Positions 44,859 to 54,323 of a stretch of DNA of 54,323 bases are shown here, piece after piece. The stretch covers positions 1 to 54,323 of the forward strand of contig NZ_LGUR01000234.1 of assembly GCF_001270495.1 (NCBI RefSeq). The letters are read 5' to 3'. The stretch comes from Streptomyces viridochromogenes (GTDB lineage Bacteria; Actinomycetota; Actinomycetes; Streptomycetales; Streptomycetaceae). Both the position numbers and the translations under genes were made by a program. Each line of letters starts with the position of its first letter. The first letter of the stretch is position 1. The notes under the pieces were generated by a model that had not been told where the DNA came from, ran no database searches, and worked only from the letters and a program-made list of their open reading frames with translations.

Positions 44859-45375
44859 ATGCCGAAACCGCCGTCGTCCGACGCGGTCCCGGCGATACCC
44901 GATGTCCTGCTCGTCGTCGGTGACCCCCGCACATCCGAGCCGCTCGCCACGATGCTGGAGCTCGCCGGCTACCGGACCGTCGCGGTGGACCGAGCGACCG
45001 AGGCCACCGACCGGCTCACCGAGCGCCGGTTCGATCTGGTCATCCTCGATGTGACGCTGCCTGTTGCTCACCGGGAGCGGCGAGTTCCTGGGCAGCCTGC
45101 CCGGGGGCGGCCCCGGCGGCGCGGACGGGCAGGGCGGCCGGGCCTCGGGCCGGGTGGCCGAAGTGCTCGCCCGTGCCCGGCAGTTGGTGCGGAGCGGGGA
45201 AGCCGGCGGGTGGGACGGCGCGCTGCGCTACGGCGATCTCGTACTGGACCACGCCACCCGCCGGGCCCGGCGCGGCGAGCGCACCATCGAGCTCACGCCC
45301 GCCGAGTACCGGCTGCTGCGCTGTCTGCTGGTGAACGCCGAGCGCGTGCAGGTGCTGGTGGAGGGCGAGGCATGA
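44859..45375 (+). pseudogene. Decayed OmpR-family response regulator
   Basis: The first ~75 residues are a receiver domain (DVLLVVGDPRTSEPLATML ... FDLVILDVTLP, with the phosphorylation Asp). Then the frame shifts near 45060 and, after a deletion, continues as LLTGSGEFLGSLP ... EVLARARQLVR and the winged-helix start LRYGDLVLDHATRRARRGER, then ELTPAEYRLLRCLLVN, stopping before the DNA-recognition helix. Neither half is complete, and the genes of a sensor kinase are absent. Non-functional. Confidence 0.7.
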
Positions 45376-45635
45376 GCGCAGGGGAGTCGAGCCGGTTCGA
45401 CGCGAGCGGTGAGCGGCGCACGGACAGCGCCCGTTGGGCGGTGGAGCGGCTCAACCCGCCCAACCGGCTGTGGGGTTCCAACGGGCCGCCGACGGTCGTG
45501 GCGGACGGGCTCGACGCGCCGCAGGGGCTCGCCATGGCCCGCCGGTTCGCGGGGCTGGCGGTCGCGCCGGACGGGGCACTGCTGTTGTCGGGGAACGGGG
45601 AGGGCACGGTCTTGCGGTTGACGCCGAGGCCGTGA
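45372..45635 (+). pseudogene. Short fragment resembling a beta-propeller C-terminus
   Basis: An 87-residue frame beginning ATG 45372 inside the stop of the decayed regulator. The last 40 residues read GLAVAPDGALLLSGNGEGTV then LRLTPRP, similar to the final blade of SMP-30 or sorbosone-dehydrogenase propellers; the remainder has no recognisable fold. It probably is a deletion scar joining pieces of lost genes, although a small expressed protein cannot be excluded. Confidence 0.4.
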
Positions 45636-45647
45636 GGGCTGTTCGGC

Positions 45648-46214
<567 letters not shown>

Positions 46215-46349
46215 GGTGACTCCCGGAACAGTCGGCACGGACAGAACGCCCCTCCCGCGTATCCACCGTCGCACCGTCGACACCCGCTCGGCCTGCTCTC
46301 GCCGCCGTTCGGGTGGCGGGCCGCCGGAGCCGGTGTGAGGCTGACCGGT

Positions 46350-46676
46350 ATGACGATTCAGACGTCCAAACTCAGCGACCCCGCCGTCCGCGCCTTCGTC
46401 ACCGCCGTCAACGCCCACGACCGCGAGGGCTTCCTGAGCATCCTCGCGCCCGGCGCGACCATGGCGGACGACGGTACCGACCGCGACCTCGCCGACTGGA
46501 TCGAGCGGGAGATCTTCGCCTCCAACGGCCACATGGAGGTCGACAAGGAGTCGAACCGGGGCCGCGACCTCCTCACCCACTACCGCAACGACACCTGGGG
46601 CGAGATGCGCGCTCGCTGGCACTTCGAGGTCGAGGACGACGGCAGGATCTCCCGCTTCGAGACCGGTCAGGCTTAG
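46350..46676 (+). CDS. NTF2-like (SnoaL-type) small protein
   Basis: A 108-residue protein. The first helix with AVRAFVTAVNAHDREGFLSIL, then MADDGTDRDLADWIEREIF and the final strands ARWHFEVEDDGRISRFE are the cone-shaped NTF2-like fold found in SnoaL cyclases, limonene-epoxide hydrolase-like proteins and scaffold proteins. No catalytic set is clear, so the activity is open. Start ATG 46350; 135 bases from the divergent DoxX gene, likely sharing a promoter region with it. Confidence 0.8.
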   Translation: MTIQTSKLSDPAVRAFVTAVNAHDREGFLSILAPGATMADDGTDRDLADWIEREIFASNGHMEVDKESNRGRDLLTHYRNDTWGEMRARWHFEVEDDGRISRFETGQA

Positions 46677-46802
46677 GCCGCAGGAGGTCCTGCGCGAAGT
46701 CCGGCGTGAAGGCAGGCGCGAAGGCCGGCACCGGGACCGGCGCGGAAAGATCCGCACAAGCGCTTGCCCTCGCGTGCACTCCAACTCCTAACGTCCTCCC
46801 TC

Positions 46803-47798
46803 ATGGAGACCACGCAGACCAAGAGGACTTTGGGACGTACGGGCATCGAGGTCAGCGCCCTCGGCTTCGGCTGCTGGGCGATCGGCGGTGAGTGGCAGTC
46901 CGCCGACGGGCGGCCGCTCGGCTGGGGCAAGGTCGACGACGAGGAGTCGGTACGGGCGATCCGGCGCGCCCTCGACCTGGGTGTCACCTTCTTCGACACC
47001 GCGGACACCTACGGCGCCGGCCACAGCGAACGCGTCCTGGGCCGCGCCCTCGGCAAGCGCCGCGCCGATGTCGTCGTGGCCACCAAGTGGGGCAACGTCT
47101 TCGACGAGGGGACCCGCACCCTCACCGGCGCCGACGACAGCGTGCCGTACGCCCGCCGCGCGCTGACCGCCTCCCTGAAGCGCCTGGACACCGACTACAT
47201 CGACCTCTACCAGCTGCACCTCTCCGACGCCGACCCGGAGCGCGCCGCCGAGCTGCGGGACGTCTGCGAGGAGTTCGTGCGGGAGGGGCTGGTCCGCGCC
47301 TACGCGTGGAGCACCGACGACCCGGCCCGCGCCGCCGTGTTCGCGCGCGGGGAGCACTGCGCCGCCGTACAGCACGCGGCCAATGTGCTCCAGGACGCGC
47401 CGGAGATGTTCGCGCTGTGCGAGGAGCTGGAGCTGGCCGGCGTCAACCGCAGCCCGCTGGCGATGGGCCTGCTGACCGGCAAGCGCAGGTCCGGGCAGGC
47501 CCTGGAGGCCGGGGACATCCGCAGTCGCCCGCCGGAGTGGCTGAAGGGCTTCGAGGACGGGTCCGGCGCCGACCCGGACTGGCTGGCCCGCGTCGACGCG
47601 CTCAAGGACGTCCTCACCAGCGGCGGTCGTACGCTCGGCCAGGGCGCCCTCGCCTGGCTGTGGGCCCGCAGCCCGCGCGCCGTGCCGATCCCGGGGTTCC
47701 GTTCCGTCAGCCAGGCCGAGCAGAACGCCGGCGCGCTGGCGAAGGGGCCGCTCACCGCCGGGCAGATGACGGAGGTCGACCGGATCCTCGGTCGCTGA
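46803..47798 (+). CDS. Aldo/keto reductase
   Basis: A 331-residue NADPH-dependent oxidoreductase of the AKR superfamily. The start at ATG 46803 fits the fold (TLGRTGIEVSALGFGCWAIGG). The catalytic Asp and Tyr are in FFDTADTYGAGHSE, the Lys in VVATKWGN and the His in LYQLHLSD. The C-terminal cofactor loop reads WLWARSPRAVPIPGFRS. Substrate unknown; homologues reduce sugar or short-chain aldehydes. Followed by a large hairpin terminator. Confidence 0.9.
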   Translation: METTQTKRTLGRTGIEVSALGFGCWAIGGEWQSADGRPLGWGKVDDEESVRAIRRALDLGVTFFDTADTYGAGHSERVLGRALGKRRADVVVATKWGNVFDEGTRTLTGADDSVPYARRALTASLKRLDTDYIDLYQLHLSDADPERAAELRDVCEEFVREGLVRAYAWSTDDPARAAVFARGEHCAAVQHAANVLQDAPEMFALCEELELAGVNRSPLAMGLLTGKRRSGQALEAGDIRSRPPEWLKGFEDGSGADPDWLARVDALKDVLTSGGRTLGQGALAWLWARSPRAVPIPGFRSVSQAEQNAGALAKGPLTAGQMTEVDRILGR

Positions 47799-47819
47799 GC
47801 ACCGCCGTAGGTGACAAAC

Positions 47820-47903
47820 ACGGCAGCCGTTCCACGCACCGGTGCGTACCTCGCGGTCCCACGCGAGGTCCACCCCCACCCGGTGTCATGGAACGGCTGC
47901 CGT
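47820..47903. terminator. Large nested hairpin between convergent reductase genes
   Basis: A perfect 15-base outer stem (acggcagccgttcca, 47820-47834; tggaacggctgccgt, 47889-47903) encloses a middle stem caccgg/ccggtg and an inner stem cctcgcg/cgcgagg. It lies between the AKR stop and the opposing SDR gene and probably terminates both. The remaining 47904-48067 has no gene. Confidence 0.7.
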
Positions 47904-48067
47904 CCCCCCTCGGTTTGGTCTACCGAAGCCGCCTACTCCAAATGTGAAGCTCTGGTGTAGGTGAAGTTGAGAATAAGTCGCCTACCGGCCCTGACGTAGC
48001 GGAATTCCATATTCCGATTGTGCAAGTTGTGGAGGCCGTGACAGCCGCCGGATCCGGCCGTCGGCTC

Positions 48068-48844
48068 TCAGCCACGCCCCACGTACGGCATCGCCGTCGC
48101 CAGCACCGTCGCGAACTGCACGTTCGCCTCCAACGGCAGCTCCGCCATGTGCCGCACGGTCCGTGCCACGTCGGCCACGTCCATCACCGGCTCGGGCACC
48201 ACCGAACCGTCGGCCTGAAGGGCACCCGTCTGCATCCGCGCGGTCATGTCGGTCGCCGCGTTGCCGATGTCGATCTGGCCGACGGCGATGTTGTGGGCCC
48301 GCCCGTCCAGCGACAGTGACTTGGTCAGTCCGGTCAGCGCGTGCTTGGTCGCCGTGTAGGCGACGGAGTGCGGGCGGGGCGTGTGCGCCGAGATGGACCC
48401 GTTGTTGATGATCCGGCCGCCCCGCGGGTCCTGCTCCTTCATCTGCCGGTACGCCGCCTGGGCGCACAGGAACGCCCCGTTGAGGTTGGTGTCCACCACA
48501 TGCCGCCAGGCGTCGTACGGCAGCTCCTCGACCGGCACCCCGCCGGGCCCGAACGTCCCCGCGTTGTTGAACAGCAGGTCCACCCGCCCGAACCGCTCCA
48601 CCGTGGCGGCGAACAGCGCGGCGACGTCCTCCTGCCGCGACACGTCCGTCCGTACGGCGAGAGCGGCGCCGTCGGGTGCCAGTCCCGCCGTCTCCTCCAG
48701 CGTCTCCACGCGCCGTCCGGCCAGCGCCACCGACCAGCCAGCGCGCAGCAGCTCCACCGCGACCGCGCGTCCGATGCCGGAGCCCGCGCCGGTCACCACG
48801 GCGATCCTCACGTCCGTCCGCGTCTGCGTTTGCCTGTCATCCAT
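48068..48844 (-). CDS. SDR-family oxidoreductase
   Basis: A 258-residue classical short-chain dehydrogenase starting at ATG 48844. It has the glycine-rich cofactor site [10 protein letters not shown] (residues ~16-25), the NNAG motif ([11 protein letters not shown]), catalytic Ser in [10 protein letters not shown] and the YxxxK pair in [13 protein letters not shown]. An Arg after the first strand (AGRRVETL) suggests NADP preference. Substrate unknown. It is divergent from phoD; the 134 bases between would hold both promoters. Confidence 0.9.
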   Translation of the reverse strand: MDDRQTQTRTDVRIAVVTGAGSGIGRAVAVELLRAGWSVALAGRRVETLEETAGLAPDGAALAVRTDVSRQEDVAALFAATVERFGRVDLLFNNAGTFGPGGVPVEELPYDAWRHVVDTNLNGAFLCAQAAYRQMKEQDPRGGRIINNGSISAHTPRPHSVAYTATKHALTGLTKSLSLDGRAHNIAVGQIDIGNAATDMTARMQTGALQADGSVVPEPVMDVADVARTVRHMAELPLEANVQFATVLATAMPYVGRG

Positions 48845-48978
48845 AGCCCCGCAGCGTAGGTGAGGGTCCGCCATTCGGAACTCATCCATCCGCCATCCGG
48901 GTGTTGTGTACGCGCCAAGCGAGTGTCGTCCCCGGCCACTCCAATGCCTCGTGCATCCATCAGTCAGGGGAGGACCGG

Positions 48979-50622
48979 ATGACACTCGCAGCACACGCCC
49001 AGCCCCAGCACGCCCCCGAACTGCGTGCGGCCGCCCGCCACATCGGCCGCCGCCGCTTCCTGACCGTGACCGGCGCGGCCGCCGCGCTCGCCTTCGCCGT
49101 GAACCTGCCGACGGCGGGCGTGGCCGACGCCGCCCAGCTCGACGCCCGCCGGATCACCGACGACCCCTTCACCCTCGGCGTAGCCTCCGGCGACCCCCTG
49201 TCCGACTCGGTCCTGCTGTGGACCCGTCTCGCCCCCGCCCCCTACCAGCCCGACGGCGGACTGCCCGCCCAACGGGTCACCGTGCACTGGGAGTTGGCGC
49301 ACGACGAGAGGTTCACCAGGCTCGCCAGACGCGGCGCCGCCATCGCCTACCCGGAGTTCCACCACACAATCCATGTCGAGGTCGGCGCGCTCGACGCGGA
49401 CCGCGTGTACTACTACCGCTTCCGTGCGGGCACCTGGATCAGCGAGACGGGCCGTACCCGCACCGCGCCCGCCACGACCGGTGAGGCGAGCTCGCTGACC
49501 CTCGCGGCCGTCTCCTGCCAGGCGTACGCCGACGGCTATTTCACGCCCTACCGCCATCTCGCGCAGGACGACGTGGACGTCGTCTTCCACCTCGGCGACT
49601 ACCTGTACGAGTACGCGGTCAACTCCGTCGGCGGCTACCGCAACTACACCGACCGCACGCTCCCCGCGCTCTTCAACCGCGAGACGGTGACCCTGGAGGA
49701 CTACCGGCTGCGCTACGCCCTCTTCAAGTCCGACCCCGACCTCAGGGCCGCGCACGCCGCGCACCCCTTCGTCGTCACCTGGGACGACCACGAGACCGAG
49801 AACAACTACGCCGACGACACCCCCGAGAACAGCGTCCCGCCGGAGGAGTTCCTGCTGCGCCGGGCCTCCGCCTACCGGGCCTACTGGGAGAACCAGCCCC
49901 TGCGGCGCCCGCAGCGGCCCGTCGGCCCCGACATGCAGCTCTACCGGCGCCTGACATGGGGCCGGCTCGCCCAGTTCGACGTGCTGGACACCCGGCAGTA
50001 CCGCTCCAACCAGGTGTACGGCGACGGCTCCCAGATCCCCGGACCGGACGTCGACGACCCGGCCCGCACGATGACCGGCGCCACGCAGGAGCGGTGGCTG
50101 CTCGACGGCTGGCGCGACTCGGCGGCGCTGTGGAACGTCGTACCGCAGCAGGTCACCTTCTCCCAGCGGAACTTCGACCTGACCGCGCCGTCCCGGGTGT
50201 CGATGGACGCCTGGGACGGCTACCGCGCCTCCCGCCGCCGGGTGCTGGACGGGGCCCGGGCCGCCGGCATCGAGAACCTGATGGTGCTCACCGGTGACGT
50301 CCATGTCGGGTACGGCTTCGACATCAAGGACGACTTCGACGACCCCGACTCCGCCACGCTCGGCACGGAGATCGTGGCCACGTCGATCGCGAGCGGCCGG
50401 GACGGCATCGACAGGCCCGCCAACTGGGACACGTACATGCGGGCCAACCCGCACATGAGGTTCTACAACGGGCGACGCGGGTACGTGACCGTCGCGCTGG
50501 GCCAGCGGCTGGCGCGGACCGACTTCAAGACGGTGCCGTACGTGACCACGCCCGGGGCGCCGGTCACGACGGCCGCGTCCTTCGTCACGGAGGTGGGGGA
50601 GCCGGGGCTCACGCCGGCGTGA
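48979..50622 (+). CDS. phoD: Alkaline phosphatase/phosphodiesterase PhoD, Tat-exported
   Basis: A 547-residue secreted metalloenzyme. The N-terminus carries a twin-arginine signal ([18 protein letters not shown], residues ~23-40) with an Ala-rich cleavage region near VADAAQ. The PhoD metal site is intact: [31 protein letters not shown] and GDVHVGYGF. The N-terminal FN3-like domain ([20 protein letters not shown]) is also standard. It releases phosphate outside the cell and in Streptomyces is normally under PhoP control; no clear Pho box was located upstream. Start at ATG 48979, with ggggagg just upstream. Ends 14 bases inside the convergent oxidoreductase gene. Confidence 0.92.
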   Translation: MTLAAHAQPQHAPELRAAARHIGRRRFLTVTGAAAALAFAVNLPTAGVADAAQLDARRITDDPFTLGVASGDPLSDSVLLWTRLAPAPYQPDGGLPAQRVTVHWELAHDERFTRLARRGAAIAYPEFHHTIHVEVGALDADRVYYYRFRAGTWISETGRTRTAPATTGEASSLTLAAVSCQAYADGYFTPYRHLAQDDVDVVFHLGDYLYEYAVNSVGGYRNYTDRTLPALFNRETVTLEDYRLRYALFKSDPDLRAAHAAHPFVVTWDDHETENNYADDTPENSVPPEEFLLRRASAYRAYWENQPLRRPQRPVGPDMQLYRRLTWGRLAQFDVLDTRQYRSNQVYGDGSQIPGPDVDDPARTMTGATQERWLLDGWRDSAALWNVVPQQVTFSQRNFDLTAPSRVSMDAWDGYRASRRRVLDGARAAGIENLMVLTGDVHVGYGFDIKDDFDDPDSATLGTEIVATSIASGRDGIDRPANWDTYMRANPHMRFYNGRRGYVTVALGQRLARTDFKTVPYVTTPGAPVTTAASFVTEVGEPGLTPA

Positions 50623-51655
50623 GCGCGGGCGCGAGGTCCTCGCCGTAGCCCTCCTCGGGGGCCTCGCCCGGGTAGCGGACGCCGACGCGGTCCCGGATCG
50701 CGTCGAGCGTCCGCATCACGGCCAGCGTGCCGTCGAGCGGGACCAGCGGGGACTCCGTCTCACCGGCGCGCAGGGCACGCGTCACCTCGGCGGCCTCGTG
50801 CCGCAGGCTGTTGCGGGGCCCGTCCGACGGGTCGGCCGTGAACTCCTCGGGGTCACGGCCGTCGCGGTGCAGGACGAAGCGGTCCGGGAAGAAGAAGCCG
50901 TTCGGTACGTCGATACGGCCGCCCGAGCCGGTGACCGACGCAGAGGTCGCCGTACCGCCGACGACGGAGCAGTGCAGCGAGGCCAGCGCGCCGCTGTCCC
51001 AGGAGAGCAGGGCGCCCGTCTGGAGGTCGACGCCCTCGGGCGACAGCATCGCGCGCGCCGCGACGTCCGACGGCTCCCCGAGCAGCAGCTGGGCGAAGGA
51101 GACCGGGTACACGCCGAGGTCCAGCAGCGCGCCGCCGCCCTGCGCCGGGTCGCGCAGGCGGTGCGAGGGCGGGAAGGGGCCGGCGAGCCCGAAGTCGGCC
51201 TGGACATGGCGCACCTCGCCGATCGCGCCGCCGTCCACCAGGGCCTTGAGGCGCCGGACCAGCGGGTTGCAGTACATCCACATGGCTTCCATCAGGAAGC
51301 TGCCGCGCGCCTTCGCCAGGGCGACCAGCTCCTCGGCCTCCCGCGCGTTCAGCGTGAACGCCTTCTCGCACAGCACGTTCCGCCCGGCCTCCAGGCACAG
51401 CCCGGCGGCGGCGCGATGCGCCGAGTGCGGGGTGGCGACGTACACGACATCGATGTCGCCGTCCTGGGCCAGCGCGTCCCAGTCGCCGTACGCCCGGGGA
51501 ATCCCGAAACGCTCCGCGAACGCGTCCGCCGACGCCTGGGACCGCGAGGCCACCGCCACCACGTCGGCGTCCGGCAGATCGACCAGGTCCGCCGTGAACG
51601 CGGCCGCGATCCCTCCGGTCGCCAGGATCCCCCACCGCACGTTTCGTTCCGCCAC
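50609..51655 (-). CDS. Gfo/Idh/MocA-family oxidoreductase
   Basis: A 348-residue NAD(P)-dependent dehydrogenase. The N-terminal Rossmann domain shows RWGILATGGIAAAFTADL, then VVAVASRSQASADAFAERF and the E-K signature VLCEKAFTLN. The C-terminal alpha/beta domain carries GALLDLGVYPVSFAQLLLG with the conserved Asp and Tyr of the family. The substrate is probably a sugar or cyclitol. The gene overlaps the convergent phoD end by 14 bases and is divergent from the MFS gene, with 88 bases between. Confidence 0.9.
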   Translation of the reverse strand: MAERNVRWGILATGGIAAAFTADLVDLPDADVVAVASRSQASADAFAERFGIPRAYGDWDALAQDGDIDVVYVATPHSAHRAAAGLCLEAGRNVLCEKAFTLNAREAEELVALAKARGSFLMEAMWMYCNPLVRRLKALVDGGAIGEVRHVQADFGLAGPFPPSHRLRDPAQGGGALLDLGVYPVSFAQLLLGEPSDVAARAMLSPEGVDLQTGALLSWDSGALASLHCSVVGGTATSASVTGSGGRIDVPNGFFFPDRFVLHRDGRDPEEFTADPSDGPRNSLRHEAAEVTRALRAGETESPLVPLDGTLAVMRTLDAIRDRVGVRYPGEAPEEGYGEDLAPALTPA

Positions 51656-51743
51656 TGCGGCCCCACCCCTCGCTCATGTGACCCTCGGCACTCTGTACGA
51701 GCTGAGAGCATAGAGGGCGGATCAGTCGGAGAGGGAGGGGCGC

Positions 51744-53072
51744 ATGGGAGACCACGGGGGGCCGACACAGGACGTGCCGGAGTCAGCCGTGCCGGAGTCA
51801 GCCGTACCGCGGACGTCCGTACCGAAGGCAGAGCAGGCGCCCGCCCGCTCCTTGCGCCGCACCGGCGTCCTCGTCACCCTCATCCTCGGCGGCCTGACCG
51901 CCACGCCCCCGCTCGCGATGGACATGTACCTCCCCGCGCTTCCGGAGGTCACCCGCTCCCTGCACGCGCCCGCCGCGACCGTCCAGCTCACGATCACCGC
52001 CTGCCTGGCCGGAATGGCGCTCGGGCAACTGGTGGTCGGCCCGATGAGCGACCGCTGGGGCCGCAGGCGCCCGCTGCTGGCCGGACTGGCCGTCTACGTC
52101 GTCGCCACCGTGCTCTGCGCGCTCGCCCCCACCGTGGAGTCCCTGGTCGCCTTCCGGCTGGCGCAGGGCCTCGCGGGCGCGGCGGCGATAGTGATCGCAC
52201 GGGCGGTCGTACGCGACCTGTACGACGGCGTGGCGATGGCCCGCTTCTTCTCCACCCTCATGCTGATCTCCGGCGTCGCCCCGGTCGTGGCGCCGCTCAT
52301 CGGCGGCCAGGTCCTGCGGGTGACGGACTGGCGGGGCGTGTTCGTCGTCCTCACGGTGGTCGGGGTACTGCTCGCCGGGCTGGTCTGGCGGCGGCTTCCC
52401 GAGACCCTGGCGCCGCAGGACCGGCACAGCGGCGGGGTCGGCGAGGCCCTGCGCGCCATGCGCGGTCTGCTCGCCGACCGCGCCTTCACCGGGTACATGC
52501 TGACGGGCGGGTTCGCCTTCGCCGCGCTGTTCGCGTACATAGCGGCGTCCCCGTTCGTGATCCAGGAGATCTACGGTGCCTCGCCGCAGACCTTCAGCCT
52601 GCTGTTCGGACTCAACTCGGTCGGCCTGGTGGTCGTCGGCCAGATCAACGGCAAGGTGCTGGTGGGCCGGGTCAGCCTCGACCGGGTGCTGGGCGTGGGC
52701 CTGGCGATCGTCATCCTGGCCGCGACGGCGCTGCTGCTGATGTCCCTGGACGTGTTCGGCGAGATGGGACTGGTGCCGGTGGCCGCCGCCCTCTTCGTCC
52801 TGATGTCCGCGATGGGCGTCACGCTCCCCAACACCCAGGCCCTCGCCCTGCTGCGCACCAAGCACGCCGCCGGGTCCGCCTCCGCGCTTCTCGGTACGTC
52901 CTCCTTCCTCATCGGCGCCGTCGCGTCGCCCCTCGTGGGCATCGCCGGGGAGGACACCGCCGTCCCGATGGCCGTCGTCCAACTGGCCGCAGCACTGGTG
53001 GCGCTGGCCTGCTTCATGGGAATGTGCCGTCCCTGGAACAGGCGTACGGATACGGTGGGAGCAGAGAACTGA
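51744..53072 (+). CDS. MFS drug exporter, Bcr/CflA type
   Basis: A 442-residue transporter with a 40-residue polar N-terminus containing a tandem repeat (VPESA twice), then 12 predicted membrane segments. Family signatures are PPLAMDMYLPALPEVTRSL in the first segment, VGPMSDRWGRRRPLL in loop 2-3 and RAVVRDLYDG in segment 4-5, the pattern of the Bcr/CflA multidrug branch. Exports small molecules by proton antiport. Start ATG 51744, with gagggagggg upstream. Its end overlaps or abuts the serine hydrolase gene, so the two are likely coupled. Confidence 0.9.
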   Translation: MGDHGGPTQDVPESAVPESAVPRTSVPKAEQAPARSLRRTGVLVTLILGGLTATPPLAMDMYLPALPEVTRSLHAPAATVQLTITACLAGMALGQLVVGPMSDRWGRRRPLLAGLAVYVVATVLCALAPTVESLVAFRLAQGLAGAAAIVIARAVVRDLYDGVAMARFFSTLMLISGVAPVVAPLIGGQVLRVTDWRGVFVVLTVVGVLLAGLVWRRLPETLAPQDRHSGGVGEALRAMRGLLADRAFTGYMLTGGFAFAALFAYIAASPFVIQEIYGASPQTFSLLFGLNSVGLVVVGQINGKVLVGRVSLDRVLGVGLAIVILAATALLLMSLDVFGEMGLVPVAAALFVLMSAMGVTLPNTQALALLRTKHAAGSASALLGTSSFLIGAVASPLVGIAGEDTAVPMAVVQLAAALVALACFMGMCRPWNRRTDTVGAEN

Positions 53073-54199
53073 GCGCGCCGAGACTGCGCGGGGACACGCC
53101 GGAAAGGGCCGGACTCGACCCCGAGGAGATCCGCCACCTCGTCCTGGAGGTCCACGACCTCACCACCGGCCCACGCCCCTGGGCGGCCGGGGCCGTGCTG
53201 GTCGTCGGGCGCGGGCCGTACCTCGCCGTCGAGGAGGCGGCGGGCTGGGCGGTGCGGTACTCCTCCTACGACGAGGAGAAGGACGCCGGGGTCGAACTGC
53301 CGCCCGGGGCACGCGTCCCGATGACCACGGACACCCCCTTCGACCTGGCCTCCCTCACCAAACTCTTCACCTCGGTGGCCGCGGTGCAGCAGATCGAGCG
53401 CGGCACGCTGGGCATCGACGCGCGGGTCGGGGCGTATCTGCCGGACTTCCGTGCCGCCGCCCGGCACGACATCACGGTGCGCCAGCTGCTCACCCACACC
53501 TCGGGGCTGCGCCCCGAACTGCCGCTGTACGACTGCGCCGACGACGCCGAGCGCCTGCGGATGCTGCGGGCGGAGCCGCCGGTCGGGGTGCCCGGCACGT
53601 ACTGCTACTCCGACCTGAACCTGCTCCTGCTCCAGCACGTCCTGGAACGCATCACGAGCCGCACGCTCGACGTCCTGATCCACGACGGCATCACCCGCCC
53701 GCTGGGCATGACCGCGACCCACTTCGGCCCTTGTCCCGGGGCCGCGGCGACCGAGGACCAGCGTCGGCCGTGGGGGAAGGCGGACCGGGGGATGCTGCGG
53801 GGGATGGTCCACGACGAGAACGCCTGGGCGCTGGGCGGGGTCGCGGGCCATGCCGGTCTCTTCTCCACGGGGCGTGACCTCGCGGTCTTCTGCCGCGCGC
53901 TGCTGTCCGGCGGCGCCTACGGTCCTGCCCGCATCCTCGGCCCCGACTTCGTCGAGCTGCTGCTGACCCCGCCCGGGCTGGGGTTCGTCGTCGACCAGCC
54001 GTGGTTCATGGGGGAGCTGGCTGGGCGGGGGGCCGCGGGGCATACGGGGTTCACGGGGACGTCGCTGGTGCTGGACCCGGTGACGGACACGTTTCTGGTG
54101 CTGCTGGCGAACACGGTGCATCCGCGACGCCGGACGCCGGACAGCCGGGTGCGGGCGGCGGCGGGGACGCGGGTGGCACGGGCGGTACGGGGCCTGTAG
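53024..54199 (+). CDS. Serine hydrolase of the beta-lactamase/EstB family
   Basis: A ~390-residue penicillin-binding-protein-like hydrolase. The catalytic Ser-x-x-Lys is in FDLASLTKLFT, the Tyr motif is in CYSDLNLLLLQ and the third motif is the HTG of GHTGFTG. It has no signal peptide and so is probably a cytoplasmic esterase or beta-lactamase-like enzyme. The start is uncertain: GTG 53024 lies inside the MFS gene, while CTG 53069 sits on the MFS stop with ggag seven bases upstream and the fold begins soon after (SAPRLRGDTPERAGLDPEE). Confidence 0.85.
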   Translation: MPSLEQAYGYGGSRELSAPRLRGDTPERAGLDPEEIRHLVLEVHDLTTGPRPWAAGAVLVVGRGPYLAVEEAAGWAVRYSSYDEEKDAGVELPPGARVPMTTDTPFDLASLTKLFTSVAAVQQIERGTLGIDARVGAYLPDFRAAARHDITVRQLLTHTSGLRPELPLYDCADDAERLRMLRAEPPVGVPGTYCYSDLNLLLLQHVLERITSRTLDVLIHDGITRPLGMTATHFGPCPGAAATEDQRRPWGKADRGMLRGMVHDENAWALGGVAGHAGLFSTGRDLAVFCRALLSGGAYGPARILGPDFVELLLTPPGLGFVVDQPWFMGELAGRGAAGHTGFTGTSLVLDPVTDTFLVLLANTVHPRRRTPDSRVRAAAGTRVARAVRGL

Positions 54200-54239
54200 G
54201 ACGCGCAAGGGGTTTCGCCCCCGCCGCCCCTACCCGTCC

Positions 54240-54295
54240 CATCCTTCTGGGGCTCCGCCCCAGACCCCGCTCCTCAAACGCCGGAGGGGCTGGAT
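54240..54295. repeat. Dispersed Streptomyces intergenic element
   Basis: The stretch with ggggctccgccccagacccc followed by gctcctcaaacgccggaggggctgg has two small stems and is wording I recall from the 3' flanks of many Streptomyces genes. It likely serves as a transcription end or RNA-stability element for the preceding hydrolase gene. Confidence 0.5.
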
Positions 54296-54323
54296 TGTCA
54301 GTGCCGGCCGGCATCATCCAGCC

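Overview
The window is high-GC actinobacterial DNA, almost certainly Streptomyces. Codon third positions are mostly G or C, GTG starts and 4-base ATGA/GTGA overlaps are common, and the last 9 kb reads as ordinary Streptomyces chromosome. About 45 kb to its left is accessory: a defence and conflict island carrying recombinases and decayed insertion sequences.

Layout, left to right. (1) 1-420: insertion-sequence ends and the tail of a serine recombinase. (2) 0.7-4.0 kb: a visibly lower-GC module with a zinc-ribbon protein, a PD-(D/E)XK nuclease and an OLD-family ATPase-TOPRIM nuclease. (3) 4.1-7.4 kb: a truncated IS110 transposase fused to the 3' remnant of Wadjet jetC (also frameshifted), followed by an intact jetD; jetA, jetB and most of jetC are absent. 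(4) 7.5-26.4 kb: a same-strand locus encoding a Hanks-type kinase, a DrmD-like SNF2 helicase, an 1828-residue adenine methyltransferase, a 2247-residue DUF1998 helicase and a RelE-like/UvrD fusion; the last four overlap stop-to-start. It resembles class 1 DISARM but has a kinase, has no DrmC-like PLD protein in the window and carries different helicases. A convergent Mrr-like nuclease lies immediately downstream. (5) 28.1-32.6 kb: a nuclease-helicase pair with Hachiman/AbpAB-like organisation. (6) 32.6-35.1 kb: IS debris, an excisionase and a tyrosine integrase.

(7) 35.3-44.7 kb: two convergent operons meeting at a strong shared terminator. The rightward one encodes a trypco2 protein, an EAD-VMAP-C protein and a vWA-like/NB-ARC/TPR protein (FxsT-like). 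The leftward one encodes a trypsin-like protease with a C-terminal EAD, a small FxsA-like precursor peptide and an HExxH peptide-modification enzyme. The precursor keeps the FxsA leader but lacks the FxSxx-COOH tail, and no FxsB radical-SAM gene is in the window. A plausible reading is an NLR-like sensor that recruits a protease through matching EADs, linked to a modified peptide. (8) 44.8-45.6 kb: remains of a response regulator. (9) 45.6-54.2 kb: DoxX, an NTF2-like protein, an aldo/keto reductase, an SDR, PhoD, a Gfo/Idh/MocA oxidoreductase, a Bcr/CflA-type MFS exporter and a serine hydrolase.

The two best candidates for something undescribed are the kinase-led DISARM-like locus (7.5-26.4 kb) and the FxsA-variant/HExxH/EAD-protease/NB-ARC locus (35.3-44.7 kb). 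All family assignments come from motif reading alone; no database search was possible.
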